Of a DNA stretch of 5,904 nt, positions 1 through 5,253 are shown piece after piece. Position 1 is the stretch's first letter, and each line of letters opens with the position of its first letter. Under the pieces are notes generated by a model. It saw nothing but the letters and a program-made list of their open reading frames with translations. It was not told the origin of the DNA and made no database searches. The position numbers and the translations under genes were made by a program. This stretch comes from Syntrophobacterales bacterium (GTDB lineage Bacteria > Desulfobacterota > Syntrophorhabdia > Syntrophorhabdales > WCHB1-27), in the NCBI GenBank assembly GCA_017881765.1, contig JADGQN010000313.1, positions 1-5,904 on the forward strand, read 5' to 3'.

Positions 1-176
1 TTTCAGCCATTGTTACCCCCTTCGTTATGTTCCGCTCATGTCCTTGGGTCATGAGCTAGAATATAGCAGGCTGAAACCCCGATGCCGACACGTCGGCACA
101 AATAACCATGAAAATTGCCCTGAAGAACCCCTTGGGATAGTATGCCTTTAGAAGTACCTATTCTAACAAAGGGGGT
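1..176 (+). ncRNA. Possible IS110 bridge-RNA relic in the transposase leader
   Basis: In IS110-group elements the non-coding left end, about 150-200 nt upstream of the transposase, encodes a bridge RNA that base-pairs with target and donor DNA. This leader is in that position and is rich in perfect pairings. TTTCAGCC (1-8) pairs with GGCTGAAA (69-76) and encloses a 7-bp hairpin, GCTCATG/CATGAGC (34-40/50-56). TGCCGAC/GTCGGCA (83-89/92-98) is a second hairpin. CCCCTT (128-133) pairs with AAGGGG (169-174) and encloses GGATAG/CTATTC (135-140/158-163, one G-U), giving a stem, an internal asymmetry and a large loop as in a guide loop. The pairings are seen directly; the bridge-RNA role is inferred from position and family. 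I could not assign guide segments because the target core and right end are missing. Confidence 0.45.
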
Positions 177-181
177 GTAGC
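168..181 (+). promoter_or_regulatory. Transposase ribosome binding site, buried in a stem
   Basis: A strong purine run, AAAGGGGG (168-175), sits 6 nt before the ATG at 182 and settles that start. Its AAGGGG is also the 3' arm of the stem with CCCCTT (128-133). When the leader folds, the ribosome binding site would therefore be masked. This could hold down transposase translation, or separate bridge-RNA folding from translation of the message. Confidence 0.6.
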
Positions 182-646
182 ATGGATACCATAGTTGAGA
201 AAGGTGCTGGTCTCGATGTGCATAAGCATAGCGTTGTGACGTGCATTATGGGAACGGGCATCAAAAAAGAAATCAGAACGTATAGCACCATGACCAACGA
301 TCTTTTGCGCCTCAAGGCATGGCTGAAAGAACACGGCATAACCCATGTTGCTATGGAAAGCACCGGGGTGTACTGGAAGCCCGTGTTCAATATTCTCGAG
401 GACAGCTTCGAAGTGCTGCTCGTCAACGCACGTCATGTAAAAAATGTCCCGGGAAGGAAAACCGATGTCCAGGACAGCGAATGGCTCTGCAAGCTCCTGC
501 GAAGCGGTCTGGTGCGGGGAAGCTTTATCCCGCCCAAAGAGGTCCGGGAGCTCCGGGATCTCACCCGGTACAAGAGAAAACTGATCCAGACGATCACTGC
601 AGAAAAGCAGCGCGTGGAGAAGATCCTTGTGTCACTCGCACGTTAA
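182..646 (+). pseudogene. IS110-family transposase, N-terminal DEDD domain only
   Basis: This is a 154-codon fragment of a DEDD-type transposase/recombinase that is normally about 340-420 residues long. The RuvC-like acidic residues are all in family context: D12 in GLDVHK, E59 in MESTGVYW, and D95 and D98 in KTDVQD. The aromatic and basic stretch VYWKPVFNILE and the helical segment LRDLTRYKRKLIQTITAEKQRVEKIL also match the family. The typical continuation after VEKIL is replaced by the foreign tail VSLAR and a stop, because the frame runs into the neighbouring aldehyde oxidoreductase sequence. The C-terminal transposase domain, which carries the conserved serine, is missing, so recombination activity is not expected. 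The fragment may still be translated, since its ribosome binding site and start are intact. The family call is firm; loss of function is inference. Confidence 0.9.
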
Positions 647-1256
647 CTTTATTCGTAATGGTCTGCCGCTTTCGGTACAGAAGCGGCTGGCCACCGAAAT
701 CTGGGGTTCGCCCGATGCCGTGGACGCGGCAGGGGCTTACACACCCATGCATTCGTCAAAGGCCAGGATGGCAAAGTGGTCGGTGCTTCGCAAGGAACTG
801 CACGATTCACTCTCCCTCTGCAACTGGATGGGCCCTTGGATAGCCTCGCCGCTTAAGGAGCGCGGCTACCGGGGTGATGACTCCATCGAGTCGATGCTGT
901 ACAGCCTCGCAACGGGAGACAGAAAAAGCCGTCAGGAGCTGGACCAGGTAGCAGAGCGGATATTTCTCCTCCATCGAGCGCTGACGATACGCGACATGAA
1001 GACGAGAGAGATGCGACTGCGGCATGACCTGATGCCTGAATGGGTCTTCGAGGATCCATCGGGCAAGGCACCCTTTTCGAAGGGAACGACGCGGATGGAC
1101 CAAAAGGACATACAGGTGGCCATCGACATGTTTTACGAGGAGATGGGCTGGGATAGAGCTACCGGCGCGCCGACCGCCAAAGGATACCAAAAAGTCGGGC
1201 TCGGCAACGTGGCCGCCGAGTTGGGCAGACGAAATCTTCTACCCGATGCAACGTAA
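627..1256 (+). pseudogene. Aldehyde:ferredoxin oxidoreductase, C-terminal fragment
   Basis: The reading frame encodes about 205 residues resembling the last third of a tungsten/molybdopterin aldehyde:ferredoxin oxidoreductase (full length about 600-700). That enzyme oxidises aldehydes to acids and passes electrons to ferredoxin in the cytoplasm. Family hallmarks are the stretch with SLCNWMGPW, whose cysteine probably corresponds to the last [4Fe-4S] ligand, the helical LDQVAERIFLLHRALTIRDM, the FSKGTTRMD segment, and the characteristic end MGWDRATGAPTAKGYQKVGLG. The N-terminal pterin-binding and first cluster-binding regions are absent. The first clearly family-like residues are about NGLPLSVQ (from about 657). 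The frame opens with TTG at 627 inside the transposase fragment, so a short product could be made, but it could not bind the tungstopterin. The simplest history is insertion of IS110 in the gene followed by a deletion across the junction. Confidence 0.8.
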
Positions 1257-1277
1257 CCGTTGAGAGTGGGAAACGCG

Positions 1278-1853
1278 ATGAATCGGAACGTCACGAACGA
1301 AGGAGCGGCAGCGGCCGATGCACTTGCGGCGATGATTCGCCAATTCAGTAAATCTGGTCGTCTCATTTCGGAATTCGAGCTTCGTCGGCAGTTCATCGCA
1401 CAGCACCAACCGCGCTTCGTGGATCAGGATGCCGATATTCTTTCCACGCTTGCAAAGACCCTTCAGCAGCACGACGATTTATACGAACTGCCGGCGGACG
1501 ATGGTGTTCAGTACTACTATTCCTCACAAGGTATGGCCCAGGCATACGCCTTGATGCTCCTGCAGAAATTGGGCGACCCGGCTCGCCTCATTGCGGAAGT
1601 TATCCGCCAAAACTCCGCCTCCTACCCGAGACCGGTTCCGCTTGATATGTTCACCAACCCACCCTTCGACCTCACGCGCGAGCAGGTCGTGGACTGCCTG
1701 GAACGGATGACCGTCGAGGAGGGGTACGGTGATATTGCCTCCACCACAACATCGGCCTCCACCATATTCCTCTATTCGACGCTCCACCTGGAGCCTGAGC
1801 ATGCTTCCATGCTCGCAGAATGGTTTGACGTGGGTCAACTCGAGAATCCCTGA
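1278..1853 (+). CDS. Conserved-looking hypothetical protein downstream of the aldehyde oxidoreductase
   Basis: This is an intact 191-residue soluble protein with no signal peptide, membrane segment or metal-binding cysteine motif. I do not recognise the family. The ATG at 1278 is preferred because a GAGAGTGGG purine run lies about 7 nt upstream; a TTG at 1260 would add six residues but has no such site. The N-terminus is alanine-rich and helical (EGAAAADALAAMIRQF). Two halves each look like helices followed by an aromatic beta strand: ELRRQFIAQHQ...VQYYYSS (about residues 36-83) and LTREQVVDCLERM...TIFLYST (about 125-165). That could be two winged-helix-like units, but this is only a guess. 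It starts 21 nt after the oxidoreductase stop on the same strand, so the two were probably co-transcribed, and it may serve that enzyme. Nothing in the sequence shows a catalytic role. Confidence 0.75.
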   Translation: MNRNVTNEGAAAADALAAMIRQFSKSGRLISEFELRRQFIAQHQPRFVDQDADILSTLAKTLQQHDDLYELPADDGVQYYYSSQGMAQAYALMLLQKLGDPARLIAEVIRQNSASYPRPVPLDMFTNPPFDLTREQVVDCLERMTVEEGYGDIASTTTSASTIFLYSTLHLEPEHASMLAEWFDVGQLENP

Positions 1854-1862
1854 ACTGGTAGT

Positions 1863-1910
1863 CCGCCCTCTTGTTTGACAAGTCTATGCAGGTCCCCTCG
1901 GTGAGGGCGG
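1863..1910 (+). other. Inverted-repeat structure after the 191-codon gene
   Basis: CCGCCCTC (1863-1870) is a perfect inverted repeat of GAGGGCGG (1903-1910). Competing local hairpins are CTTGT-TTG-ACAAG (1870-1882) and CCCTC-GGT-GAGGG (1895-1907). It begins 10 nt after the stop codon, where a transcript end might be expected, but no T-run follows. It is therefore not a canonical intrinsic terminator. It may be an mRNA 3'-end structure. Confidence 0.35.
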
Positions 1911-2110
1911 CGACGTTGCTCCTTGCATTGGCGCGGCGTGGAGTCCGACAAAGAATTTCCGCTCTTCATGATGTTCAATGGTTTCCGCTCGTACCTGTGG
2001 GGCTGGTTCATCCGGGCTCCGACGAGGGGCAGATCACTCCGGTTTGCCCCTCGCGCTTCCCAATATACGCTCCCTTTCCAGGAATTATTTTCCTACCCCG
2101 GGGCCTGCTG
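1911..2110. other. Stretch with no convincing gene
   Basis: Open frames exist here (for example 1923-2111 and 1871-2200 on the plus strand), but they start with weak codons, lack a ribosome binding site and give compositions I cannot match to any family. The 1923 frame is rich in W, F and R (for example YLWGWFIRAPTRGR) without predicted secondary-structure regularity. The stretch may be eroded sequence of unknown origin. Confidence 0.4.
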
Positions 2111-2208
2111 AGGACCCCGCACGCTCATGCTTGTGTGAGTAAACGCCAACTACCCGAGCCTTTCGGTGAAAGCAGATCGATGGCACATCCGATGCACTGA
2201 GGGGTCCT
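2111..2208 (+). other. 98-nt multi-hairpin segment closed by an 8-bp inverted repeat
   Basis: AGGACCCC (2111-2118) and GGGGTCCT (2201-2208) are perfect inverse complements. The 82 nt between them contain further short stems: CTCA/TGAG (2124-2127/2136-2139), CTTTC-GGT-GAAAG (2160-2172) and GATG-GCA-CATC (about 2179-2189). A closing stem around several hairpins resembles a multibranch RNA, but it matches no riboswitch or ncRNA class I know. The 3' part overlaps a sigma-54 promoter match and the closing arm ends near its expected start site. The repeat may therefore act as DNA rather than RNA. It lies in a 370-nt gene-free gap. Confidence 0.35.
2181..2196 (+). promoter_or_regulatory. Sigma-54 (RpoN) promoter candidate
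   Basis: TGGCAC at 2181-2186, five bases, then ATGCA at 2192-2196 fits the -24/-12 consensus (TGGCAC-N5-TTGCA) with a single mismatch. The invariant GG (2182-2183) and GC (2194-2195) are present at exactly the required 10-nt spacing. Transcription would begin around 2207, 20 nt before the ATG at 2227. Sigma-54 promoters need an upstream-bound activator. The inverted repeat or hairpins just upstream could be its site, but activator sites usually lie farther away. Confidence 0.45.
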
Positions 2209-2226
2209 AGCGGACAAACAAACCAG

Positions 2227-2625
2227 ATGAGAGTCGGGGGAAAAGGAACTCTTGATCATCTGTCGCAACTGTGGCAGCTGCAGAATAGCGGTCTCGCGGC
2301 GGAAAAGCTACCCGGAAAGGTTGACAGGTATAAGGAGTACATGATCAGCAAGGACGCAGTTGAGAAGTCCCGGACAGCCCCGCATCAGGGAAAACGCAAG
2401 CGATCCCGGATGAACACCCAAGCCGGCTCGGCACAGAACCTTAGGCAGGAAAAAGCGCTTGCGGACGCCGCTACACCCAGCCCAACCTTGACTCGGCAAA
2501 TGAGCGTCCAGAGTATTTCTTCCGTAACGAATACGGTTCCGTTCCAGCCACTCAGTAAGTATAGGCAGGTTGCAGAATCCGATCAAACGACGGAGATGGA
2601 GAATAAGATAGTCGTGACAGCGTGA
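2227..2625 (+). CDS. Doubtful 132-residue hypothetical protein
   Basis: The open frame encodes a basic, Ser/Thr/Gln-rich protein without membrane segments. The first 40 residues (LDHLSQLWQLQNSGLAAEKL...VDRYKEYMIS) faintly recall the short helical SHOCT-type module. The rest is low-complexity (KRKRSR, TPSPTLTRQM) and probably disordered. No Shine-Dalgarno precedes the ATG at 2227. AAGGAG at 2332-2337 precedes an in-frame ATG at 2341, but with only 3 nt of spacing. In its favour, a sigma-54 promoter match ends 30 nt upstream. Against it are the lack of a family match and the wholly non-canonical start. It may be a young or degenerate gene, or chance. Confidence 0.3.
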   Translation: MRVGGKGTLDHLSQLWQLQNSGLAAEKLPGKVDRYKEYMISKDAVEKSRTAPHQGKRKRSRMNTQAGSAQNLRQEKALADAATPSPTLTRQMSVQSISSVTNTVPFQPLSKYRQVAESDQTTEMENKIVVTA

Positions 2626-2836
2626 CCGGTCTTTTAAAGCAGTGATCGTTACCCCTCTGCACTGACCCGGGGAATCGCCAACTCTGACCACCACCCAACC
2701 GTAAGAAAGTGATAGTGAGGCCTTCTGCTTCCTTTCGGGCAACCATCCTTATCGTTTCCTCGAAACCGAGGCGGTCGATTTCCGCGGCTGTCTTCCTGAA
2801 CTCGTTAGCGAGCGTATCGTCCAAAATATTGAACAT
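2552..2836 (-). pseudogene. Possible degraded minus-strand coding fragment
   Basis: Read from an ATG at 2836 on the minus strand, the first 50 or so residues look protein-like: MFNILDDTLANEFRK, then AEIDRLGFEETIRMVARKEA and GLTITFLRLGG. This is an amphipathic helical pattern with balanced charges. After about 2690 the frame turns Arg/Ser/Pro-rich and loses that character, as if a frameshift had been crossed. No ribosome binding site precedes the ATG, and the tail overlaps the doubtful plus-strand gene ending at 2625. I do not recognise the family. A fragment of a lost gene is the best reading; chance is possible. Confidence 0.25.
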
Positions 2837-2930
2837 TACAAACGGCATTCGCCATACGTTACCTAATAGCACTTGGTAATCGGGACAGAGGAACTACGGC
2901 GCTCCCTCGACGTCCCTGACGAGAGTGCCG

Positions 2931-2958
2931 TTGACACTTGCGGATACGTGCTTATGTT
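2931..2958 (+). promoter_or_regulatory. Sigma-70-like promoter candidate for the ExeA-like gene
   Basis: A perfect -35 box TTGACA (2931-2936) is followed after 16 nt by TATGTT (2953-2958), a 4/6 match to the -10 consensus. The expected start is near 2965. The self-complementary AACATGTT, within GAACAACATGTTC, overlaps the start-site region and could be an operator. The hexamers are seen; promoter activity is inferred. Confidence 0.4.
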
Positions 2959-3180
2959 TGTTATCATGAACAACATGTTCGGTTAGAAGCGAGCGCGTGG
3001 GATATGGGCTATACTGATTATCAGGTGCTCACGAACGTGCGCAATTCGGAAAGCGGGGCGTTGTGGAAGCCATCGGCGATTTGCCGTGCATAAAACGACA
3101 AAGCTCATTTCTTGTGCGAGGCATTATCTTGTGCTTTACCTGAGCTGGCGCATATTTTTTTGACCGGCGCGTTGGTTATG

Positions 3181-3200
3181 CCGCATCCTCAGTGAGGCGG
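3181..3200 (+). promoter_or_regulatory. Ribosome binding site within a small hairpin
   Basis: GAGG (3194-3197, within TGAGGCGG) lies 10 nt before the ATG at 3208. It is paired in CCTC-AGT-GAGG (3187-3197), and CCG (3181-3183) can extend the stem with CGG (3198-3200) across a 3-nt bulge. The fold would reduce ribosome access. No other start with a better site exists in this frame. Confidence 0.5.
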
Positions 3201-3207
3201 ACGCTTC

Positions 3208-4773
3208 ATGTACGAACGTTTTTACGGTTTCTCAGAAGGACCGTTCGAGCTCGGGCCGGATCCCAGATCGCTCTATCTGACGCCGAGCCATGCGGAAGCG
3301 CTTTCCGACATGGTCTCGGGGATCAGGGAACGAAAAGGTATCACGGTCATCACCGGAGACCCGGGGACGGGGAAAACAACGCTCATCAACACACTGCTCT
3401 CGGACCTGGATGAAACGGTGAGGGCGGCCTCCATTTTTTTCACCTATTTGGAGTTTGGCGACCTTCTGAAGAGCATTCTTATTGAACTCGGAATTCCGAC
3501 CAAGGGAGAGGACACTTCCGCTCTTCTGAAAAGGTTTTACCTGTACCTCTCGGAGAGGCCCCAGGATGAAATCGTGGCCATCATCATCGACGAGGCACAG
3601 GTACTGGAGACCAGCTCTCTCAAAGACCTCATGGGGCTCTGGGCGGGTCTCAATCCAAGGCACCAACTGCTCCAGACCGTTCTTGTCGGGCGGCCGGAGC
3701 TTGAGGCGAAGCTCGACTCTCAGGAGTTGAGGGAGTTCCGCGACAGGATTGGTGTCCGATGCCATATCAGACCCATGAACCGGAAGGAATCGAAGGCCTA
3801 CATAGACCACCGCCTCAGGGTAGTGGGCAGTTCCAGTTCAAAGGTGTTCAAACCGGAGGCGGTCGACCGGGTATGTGACTATGCCGGGGGCATTCCCCGA
3901 GTGATCAACATGATCTGCGATGGCTCTCTTCTTATCGGCCACGCGAAGTCCAAGCGACAAATCGATGTCAAGATCGTCAAAAAGGCCATTGAGGAGTTGA
4001 GGCTTTTCAAGCCCAAGGAAGCGAAAAGAACGCTGCTGGAGCGGCTGCGATCCCTGAAGCCTGCCTTGCACTCCGCCGATGGTCGAGAAGAGCCTGTGCC
4101 GGTCCTGACCACGGAGCCCGTGCTGGAGTCCCTGACTGGAGAATCCGTGCCGGAGCCTCTGACAATAGAATCCCCCTCGGAGTCTCTCCAGCCTGAGGGG
4201 TCAGGTCGAGAAGAGCCTATGCCCGAACCTGTCCCGGTACCACGGCCCCGGTGGCGGCCCGTGCATCAACTGCTGGAGCGGCTGCGATCCCTGGAGCCTG
4301 CCTTGCACCCCGCCCAGGTACGAACGCTTCGGTGGCCGCCCGCGTATCAAACACTGACTGGCGCACTTCTTGTCGTGATGGCTCTGGGACTCTTTATCTT
4401 GTTGATCGCGGACTTGGTCCCACGGAAGGAAACGAAGGTGAAGGGCATAGGAACGGTTATTGCCGAAAAGGACTCCACCTTCTCTCTTCTGGCCAAGCAA
4501 AACCAGGGTCTCGTGCCAGTGCCGAGCGCCTCGGTGAAAAGAGAACGGCCTCAGCGCCTCGCCCATAAGCAGAGAAAACCGCTTCAGCCCCTAGCCCATG
4601 ATAAGGGAGAACCGCCTCAGCCCCTCGCCTATAAGCAGGGGGAACTGCCTCAGCCCCTAGCCCATGATAAGGGAGAACCGCCTCAGCGCCTCGCCCCTTA
4701 TCGGCCAAATGATGCAGAAAGAGGTGATCTCTTACTAAAGCAAGATCCAGCCTGGCGTGCACTGCAGCGTTAA
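3208..4773 (+). CDS. ExeA/GspA-type AAA+ ATPase with a repeat-bearing tail
   Basis: This 521-residue protein opens with the family signature MYERFYGFSEGPFELGPDPR. The ATPase core follows: Walker A GDPGTGKTT (50-58), Walker B IVAIIIDEA (122-130; D128, E129), a sensor-1-like VLVGRPEL (158-165), an arginine-finger candidate in FRDRIGVR (177-184) and the sensor-2 motif GGIPR (227-231). ExeA/GspA proteins couple ATP use to assembly of the type II secretin across the peptidoglycan; related ATPases serve exopolysaccharide/PEP-CTERM loci. After residue 270 comes a Pro/Glu-rich linker flanked by two copies of LLERLRSLxPALH (277-289 and 355-367). One membrane segment follows (about 384-404), then a basic tail with an 11-residue repeat (448-496). 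The peptidoglycan-binding domain usual in ExeA is not visible. No secretion or polysaccharide genes are nearby, so the partner is unknown. ATPase activity is likely; the role is inference. Confidence 0.85.
   Translation: MYERFYGFSEGPFELGPDPRSLYLTPSHAEALSDMVSGIRERKGITVITGDPGTGKTTLINTLLSDLDETVRAASIFFTYLEFGDLLKSILIELGIPTKGEDTSALLKRFYLYLSERPQDEIVAIIIDEAQVLETSSLKDLMGLWAGLNPRHQLLQTVLVGRPELEAKLDSQELREFRDRIGVRCHIRPMNRKESKAYIDHRLRVVGSSSSKVFKPEAVDRVCDYAGGIPRVINMICDGSLLIGHAKSKRQIDVKIVKKAIEELRLFKPKEAKRTLLERLRSLKPALHSADGREEPVPVLTTEPVLESLTGESVPEPLTIESPSESLQPEGSGREEPMPEPVPVPRPRWRPVHQLLERLRSLEPALHPAQVRTLRWPPAYQTLTGALLVVMALGLFILLIADLVPRKETKVKGIGTVIAEKDSTFSLLAKQNQGLVPVPSASVKRERPQRLAHKQRKPLQPLAHDKGEPPQPLAYKQGELPQPLAHDKGEPPQRLAPYRPNDAERGDLLLKQDPAWRALQR
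4033..4314 (+). repeat. Duplicated 45-bp segment inside the ATPase gene
   Basis: Positions 4033-4077 and 4270-4314 are the same 45 bp with two mismatches. Both encode LLERLRSL(K/E)PALH(S/P)A. A second shared word, GGTCGAGAAGAGCCT (4081-4095 and 4204-4218), lies next to the first copy and again before the second. The near-identity at DNA level, including synonymous positions, points to a recent intragenic duplication. It brackets the acidic Pro/Glu linker (codons about 292-348) and could recombine to delete or multiply it. Confidence 0.85.
4549..4696 (+). repeat. 33-bp coding tandem repeat in a 66-bp higher-order unit
   Basis: There are four full 33-bp units (4549-4581, 4582-4614, 4615-4647, 4648-4680) and a partial fifth (4681-4696), each giving 11 residues of the pattern PQPLAHDKGEP. 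Types alternate: units 1 and 3 carry HKQ/YKQ, and units 2 and 4 carry HDKGEP. Units 2 and 4 differ at one base, so the effective period is 66 bp. Because 33 is a multiple of three, copy number can change without breaking the frame. The repeat lies in the C-terminal tail beyond the membrane segment and would form a Pro-rich, charged, extended stalk. Confidence 0.9.
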
Positions 4774-4780
4774 ACGGTGA

Positions 4781-5091
4781 GCGGTACAGCGCACAACAGC
4801 TACTGGCGACACGGAGGCACTGGCGTTCTTCAAGCTGGACCTACCCGCGTTTGATCTCATCATCACCGACCAGACCATGCCGGATGTGGCCGGGGTAACG
4901 CTGGCCCGAAAGATGCTCAGGGTGCGCGCAAGGAGCTGCCTATCGTCCTCTCCACAGGGTACAGTGAAGCCGTGTCAGCTGAGAAGGCAAAAGAAGTGGC
5001 CATTCGTTAGTTCGTGATGAAGCCCTTGTCAAAGAAGGAACTGGCAGAAACCGTGCGGAGGGTGTTGGACGGAAGCAAGGCAGCGGTTTGA
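4781..5091 (+). pseudogene. Response-regulator receiver domain, frameshifted and interrupted
   Basis: Across two frames the sequence spells most of a CheY-like receiver of the type found at the C-terminus of hybrid histidine kinases: ATGDTEALAFFK, FDLIITDQTMPDVAGVTLA, KELPIVLSTGYSEAVSAEKA, then FVMKPLSKKELAETVRRVLDG. The phospho-accepting Asp (GAC 4868-4870 in ITDQTMP), the switch Thr (LSTGYS) and the conserved Lys (VMKP) remain. There are two lesions. Two extra bases lie in a GC run at about 4924-4929 (GCGCGC), shifting the frame. A TAG at 5008-5010 stands where relatives usually have Gln or Glu before FVMKP. No start codon or upstream kinase part is present; a TGA at 4778 precedes it in frame. 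It follows the ATPase stop directly, so it is probably the 3' remnant of a deleted sensor kinase. Confidence 0.8.
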
Positions 5092-5248
5092 GTTTCTACC
5101 ATACTCTTGCTTTCCGATGGTAATCTTTACACGATGCAAAAGTAGGTAATTCAACCTTCGTAGGTGTTTTTGTGAGCCGGCTACGTGAAGACGGTTCGAG
5201 CATTGCACCTACAAGTCGAGCATAGGTGCGCAATCGCGGGATTGCGGA
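5092..5248. other. Spacer with hairpins beside the intron 3' end
   Basis: No gene is visible. TACCAT/ATGGTA (5097-5102/5117-5122) is a weak inverted repeat. ATTGCACCTA (5202-5211) is complementary to 5223-5234 apart from two extra bases. CGCAATC-GCGG-GATTGCG (5229-5246) is a perfect 7-bp stem with a 4-nt loop and lies a few bases from the 3' boundary of the minus-strand group II intron. It has no T-run on either side. Some group II introns choose sites next to hairpins, but those normally lie on the 5' exon side, whereas this one is in the 3' exon. Confidence 0.45.
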
Positions 5249-5253
5249 GTAGA

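Larger units (their letters stand above)
1..629 (+). mobile_element. Left-end remnant of an IS110-family insertion sequence
   Basis: The segment has the order of an IS110-group element: about 180 nt of non-coding, structured leader, then a transposase starting at 182. The transposase stops resembling the family after its KIL residues (codon ending at 628). From there on the sequence belongs to an aldehyde oxidoreductase gene in another frame. The C-terminal transposase domain and the right end are absent, so this copy cannot move by itself. The left boundary may lie before the window. IS110 elements usually lack terminal inverted repeats, so their absence says nothing. The truncation point near 629 is inferred from where the protein similarity I recognise ends, and could be off by some 20 nt. 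Confidence 0.8.
2837..3207 (+). other. Gene-free leader region of the ExeA-like gene
   Basis: About 370 nt hold no open frame I would call. They contain a sigma-70-like promoter candidate (2931-2958) and the palindrome AACATGTT (2973-2980) just after it. There is also a small hairpin CGGC-GATTT-GCCG (3074-3086), a T-run at 3155-3161 and the ribosome-binding-site hairpin next to the ATG at 3208. If the promoter is real, the message has a 5' leader of roughly 240 nt. Confidence 0.4.

Noticed and set aside
319..843. Plus-strand 174-codon frame across the IS110-oxidoreductase junction
   Set aside because: It is Arg/Cys/Pro-rich and overlaps two well-recognised frames; a shadow frame.
807..1190. 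Minus-strand 127-codon frame (and smaller ones) opposite the oxidoreductase tail
   Set aside because: The plus strand carries the recognisable C-terminus of an oxidoreductase; these are antisense shadows.
1923..2111. 62-codon frame with a W/F-rich centre
   Set aside because: TTG start, no ribosome binding site, no family resemblance, and interrupted soon after; not supportable as a gene.
2227..2290. Cobalamin-riboswitch-like word CGCAACTG
   Set aside because: Only a short word fits. The surrounding B12-box context and a regulated transporter or biosynthesis gene are absent.
2308..2742. 144-codon minus-strand frame
   Set aside because: Composition rich in R, L, C and G without regular structure; overlaps other candidates and has no ribosome binding site.
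3232..3810. 192-codon minus-strand frame opposite the ATPase
   Set aside because: The plus strand carries clear Walker A, Walker B and sensor motifs; this is antisense.
4549..4696. CRISPR array
   Set aside because: Units are contiguous with no unique spacers and lie inside a continuous reading frame.
4457..4762. Minus-strand repeat protein (GAEAVLPYHGL units)
   Set aside because: It exists only because the 33-bp repeat keeps all frames periodic; the plus strand is the coding strand of the ATPase.
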